The notes below the pieces were generated by a model. It was not told where the DNA came from and made no database searches. It saw only the letters and a list, made by a program, of their open reading frames with translations. Positions 7,501 through 7,643 of a stretch of DNA of 7,643 nucleotides are shown here, one piece after another. Made by a program: the position numbers and the translations under genes. Origin of the DNA: DASUHT01 sp051955775. GTDB taxonomy: Bacteria; Actinomycetota; Thermoleophilia; Gaiellales; JAICJC01. The stretch is from assembly GCA_051955775.1 (NCBI GenBank), contig JBQCGJ010000375.1, positions 1 through 7,643 on the forward strand, in the 5' to 3' direction. Every line of letters starts with the position of its first letter. Within the stretch, counting starts at the first letter, position 1.

Positions 7501-7518
7501 GCAGACTAGTGCGTCTGC
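7501..7518. promoter_or_regulatory. Inverted repeat in the divergent intergenic region (candidate operator)
   Basis: GCAGACTAGTGCGTCTGC has perfect 6-bp arms (GCAGAC and GTCTGC) around six bases. It fills the middle of the 38-bp gap between the divergent oxidoreductase and peptidase starts. The minus strand of 7503-7508 reads TAGTCT, a TANNNT -10 candidate that would start the oxidoreductase transcript a few bases before its GTG. A dimeric regulator bound here would touch both promoters. Confidence 0.4.
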
Positions 7519-7523
7519 GAGGA
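7519..7523 (+). promoter_or_regulatory. Ribosome binding site of the peptidase gene
   Basis: GAGGA lies seven bases before the ATG at 7531, normal Shine-Dalgarno spacing. A closer GGGAG at 7526-7530 abuts the ATG and is too near to serve. Confidence 0.65.
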
Positions 7524-7530
7524 TTGGGAG

Positions 7531-7643
7531 ATGCCCGAGATCGACGAGGTGGCGCTGGCCGAGGAGCTGATTGCCCACGACACGTCGACGCGGGACGGCA
7601 TCCTGGACGCCGCAGGGTTCATCACCGGCTGGCTCGACGCGCA
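7531..7643 (+). CDS. M20-family metallopeptidase or deacylase, N-terminal fragment
   Basis: Only the first 37 residues are in the window. The segment LAEELIAHDTSTRDGI (9-24), followed by AAGFITGWLDA (27-37), matches the N-terminal helix and D-T-S loop that open M20 enzymes such as ArgE, DapE and related zinc aminoacylases and dipeptidases. The metal ligands lie further downstream and cannot be checked. The ATG at 7531 has a good ribosome binding site, and coding composition begins there. The gene is divergent from the amine/amino-acid oxidase across 38 bp, which suggests shared control and a common role in peptide or amino-acid breakdown. With so little sequence the family call is tentative and the substrate unknown. 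Confidence 0.6.
   Translation, partial: MPEIDEVALAEELIAHDTSTRDGILDAAGFITGWLDA

Overview
This is a GC-rich (roughly 70% G+C by eye) bacterial chromosomal window with densely packed genes and strong G/C third-position codon bias. The style suggests an actinobacterium: DUF4389-type membrane proteins, a zinc-type anti-sigma factor, GTG/TTG starts and few Shine-Dalgarno sequences. The class Thermoleophilia (Solirubrobacterales/Gaiellales-like) is my best guess. No phylogenetic marker was searched, so that placement is inference.

Layout. (1) Positions 1-1636 hold the 3' end of a di/oligopeptide ABC transporter operon: a truncated DppD/OppD-type ATPase, then a complete DppF/OppF-type ATPase one base downstream. 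A small three-helix membrane protein of unknown function (1642-2019) follows. A perfect palindromic hairpin at 2068-2085 probably ends this unit. (2) Positions 2126-2566 encode a zinc-type anti-sigma factor with no sigma gene beside it, ending in a GC-rich hairpin. (3) Positions 2567-2853 form a leader region with a possible leaderless 11-codon peptide, an inverted repeat, an extended -10 promoter and a 5' stem-loop. (4) Positions 2854-4780 carry atpD and atpC, the F1 beta and epsilon subunits. They lack the atpA/atpG genes that normally precede them and are separated by a structured 70-nt gap. (5) Positions 4777-6222 hold two DUF4389-type membrane proteins with mirror-image zinc ribbons. The first overlaps the atpC stop codon. 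The second lies in the same reading frame, separated by one amber codon and a 30-nt gap. (6) A minus-strand FAD-dependent oxidoreductase (7492-6227) is convergent with them, four bases from the last stop. (7) At the right edge an M20-type peptidase begins at 7531, divergent from the oxidoreductase across 38 bp that contain an inverted repeat.

How the genes may work together. Peptide import, a peptidase-family hydrolase and an amine/amino-acid oxidase would fit peptide and amino-acid use. atpD/atpC supply the catalytic and regulatory parts of ATP synthase. The link between atpC and the DUF4389 pair rests only on the 4-base overlap. The least explained parts are the detached atpDC unit, its structured leader and intercistronic region, and the zinc-ribbon/DUF4389 pair split by an amber codon.
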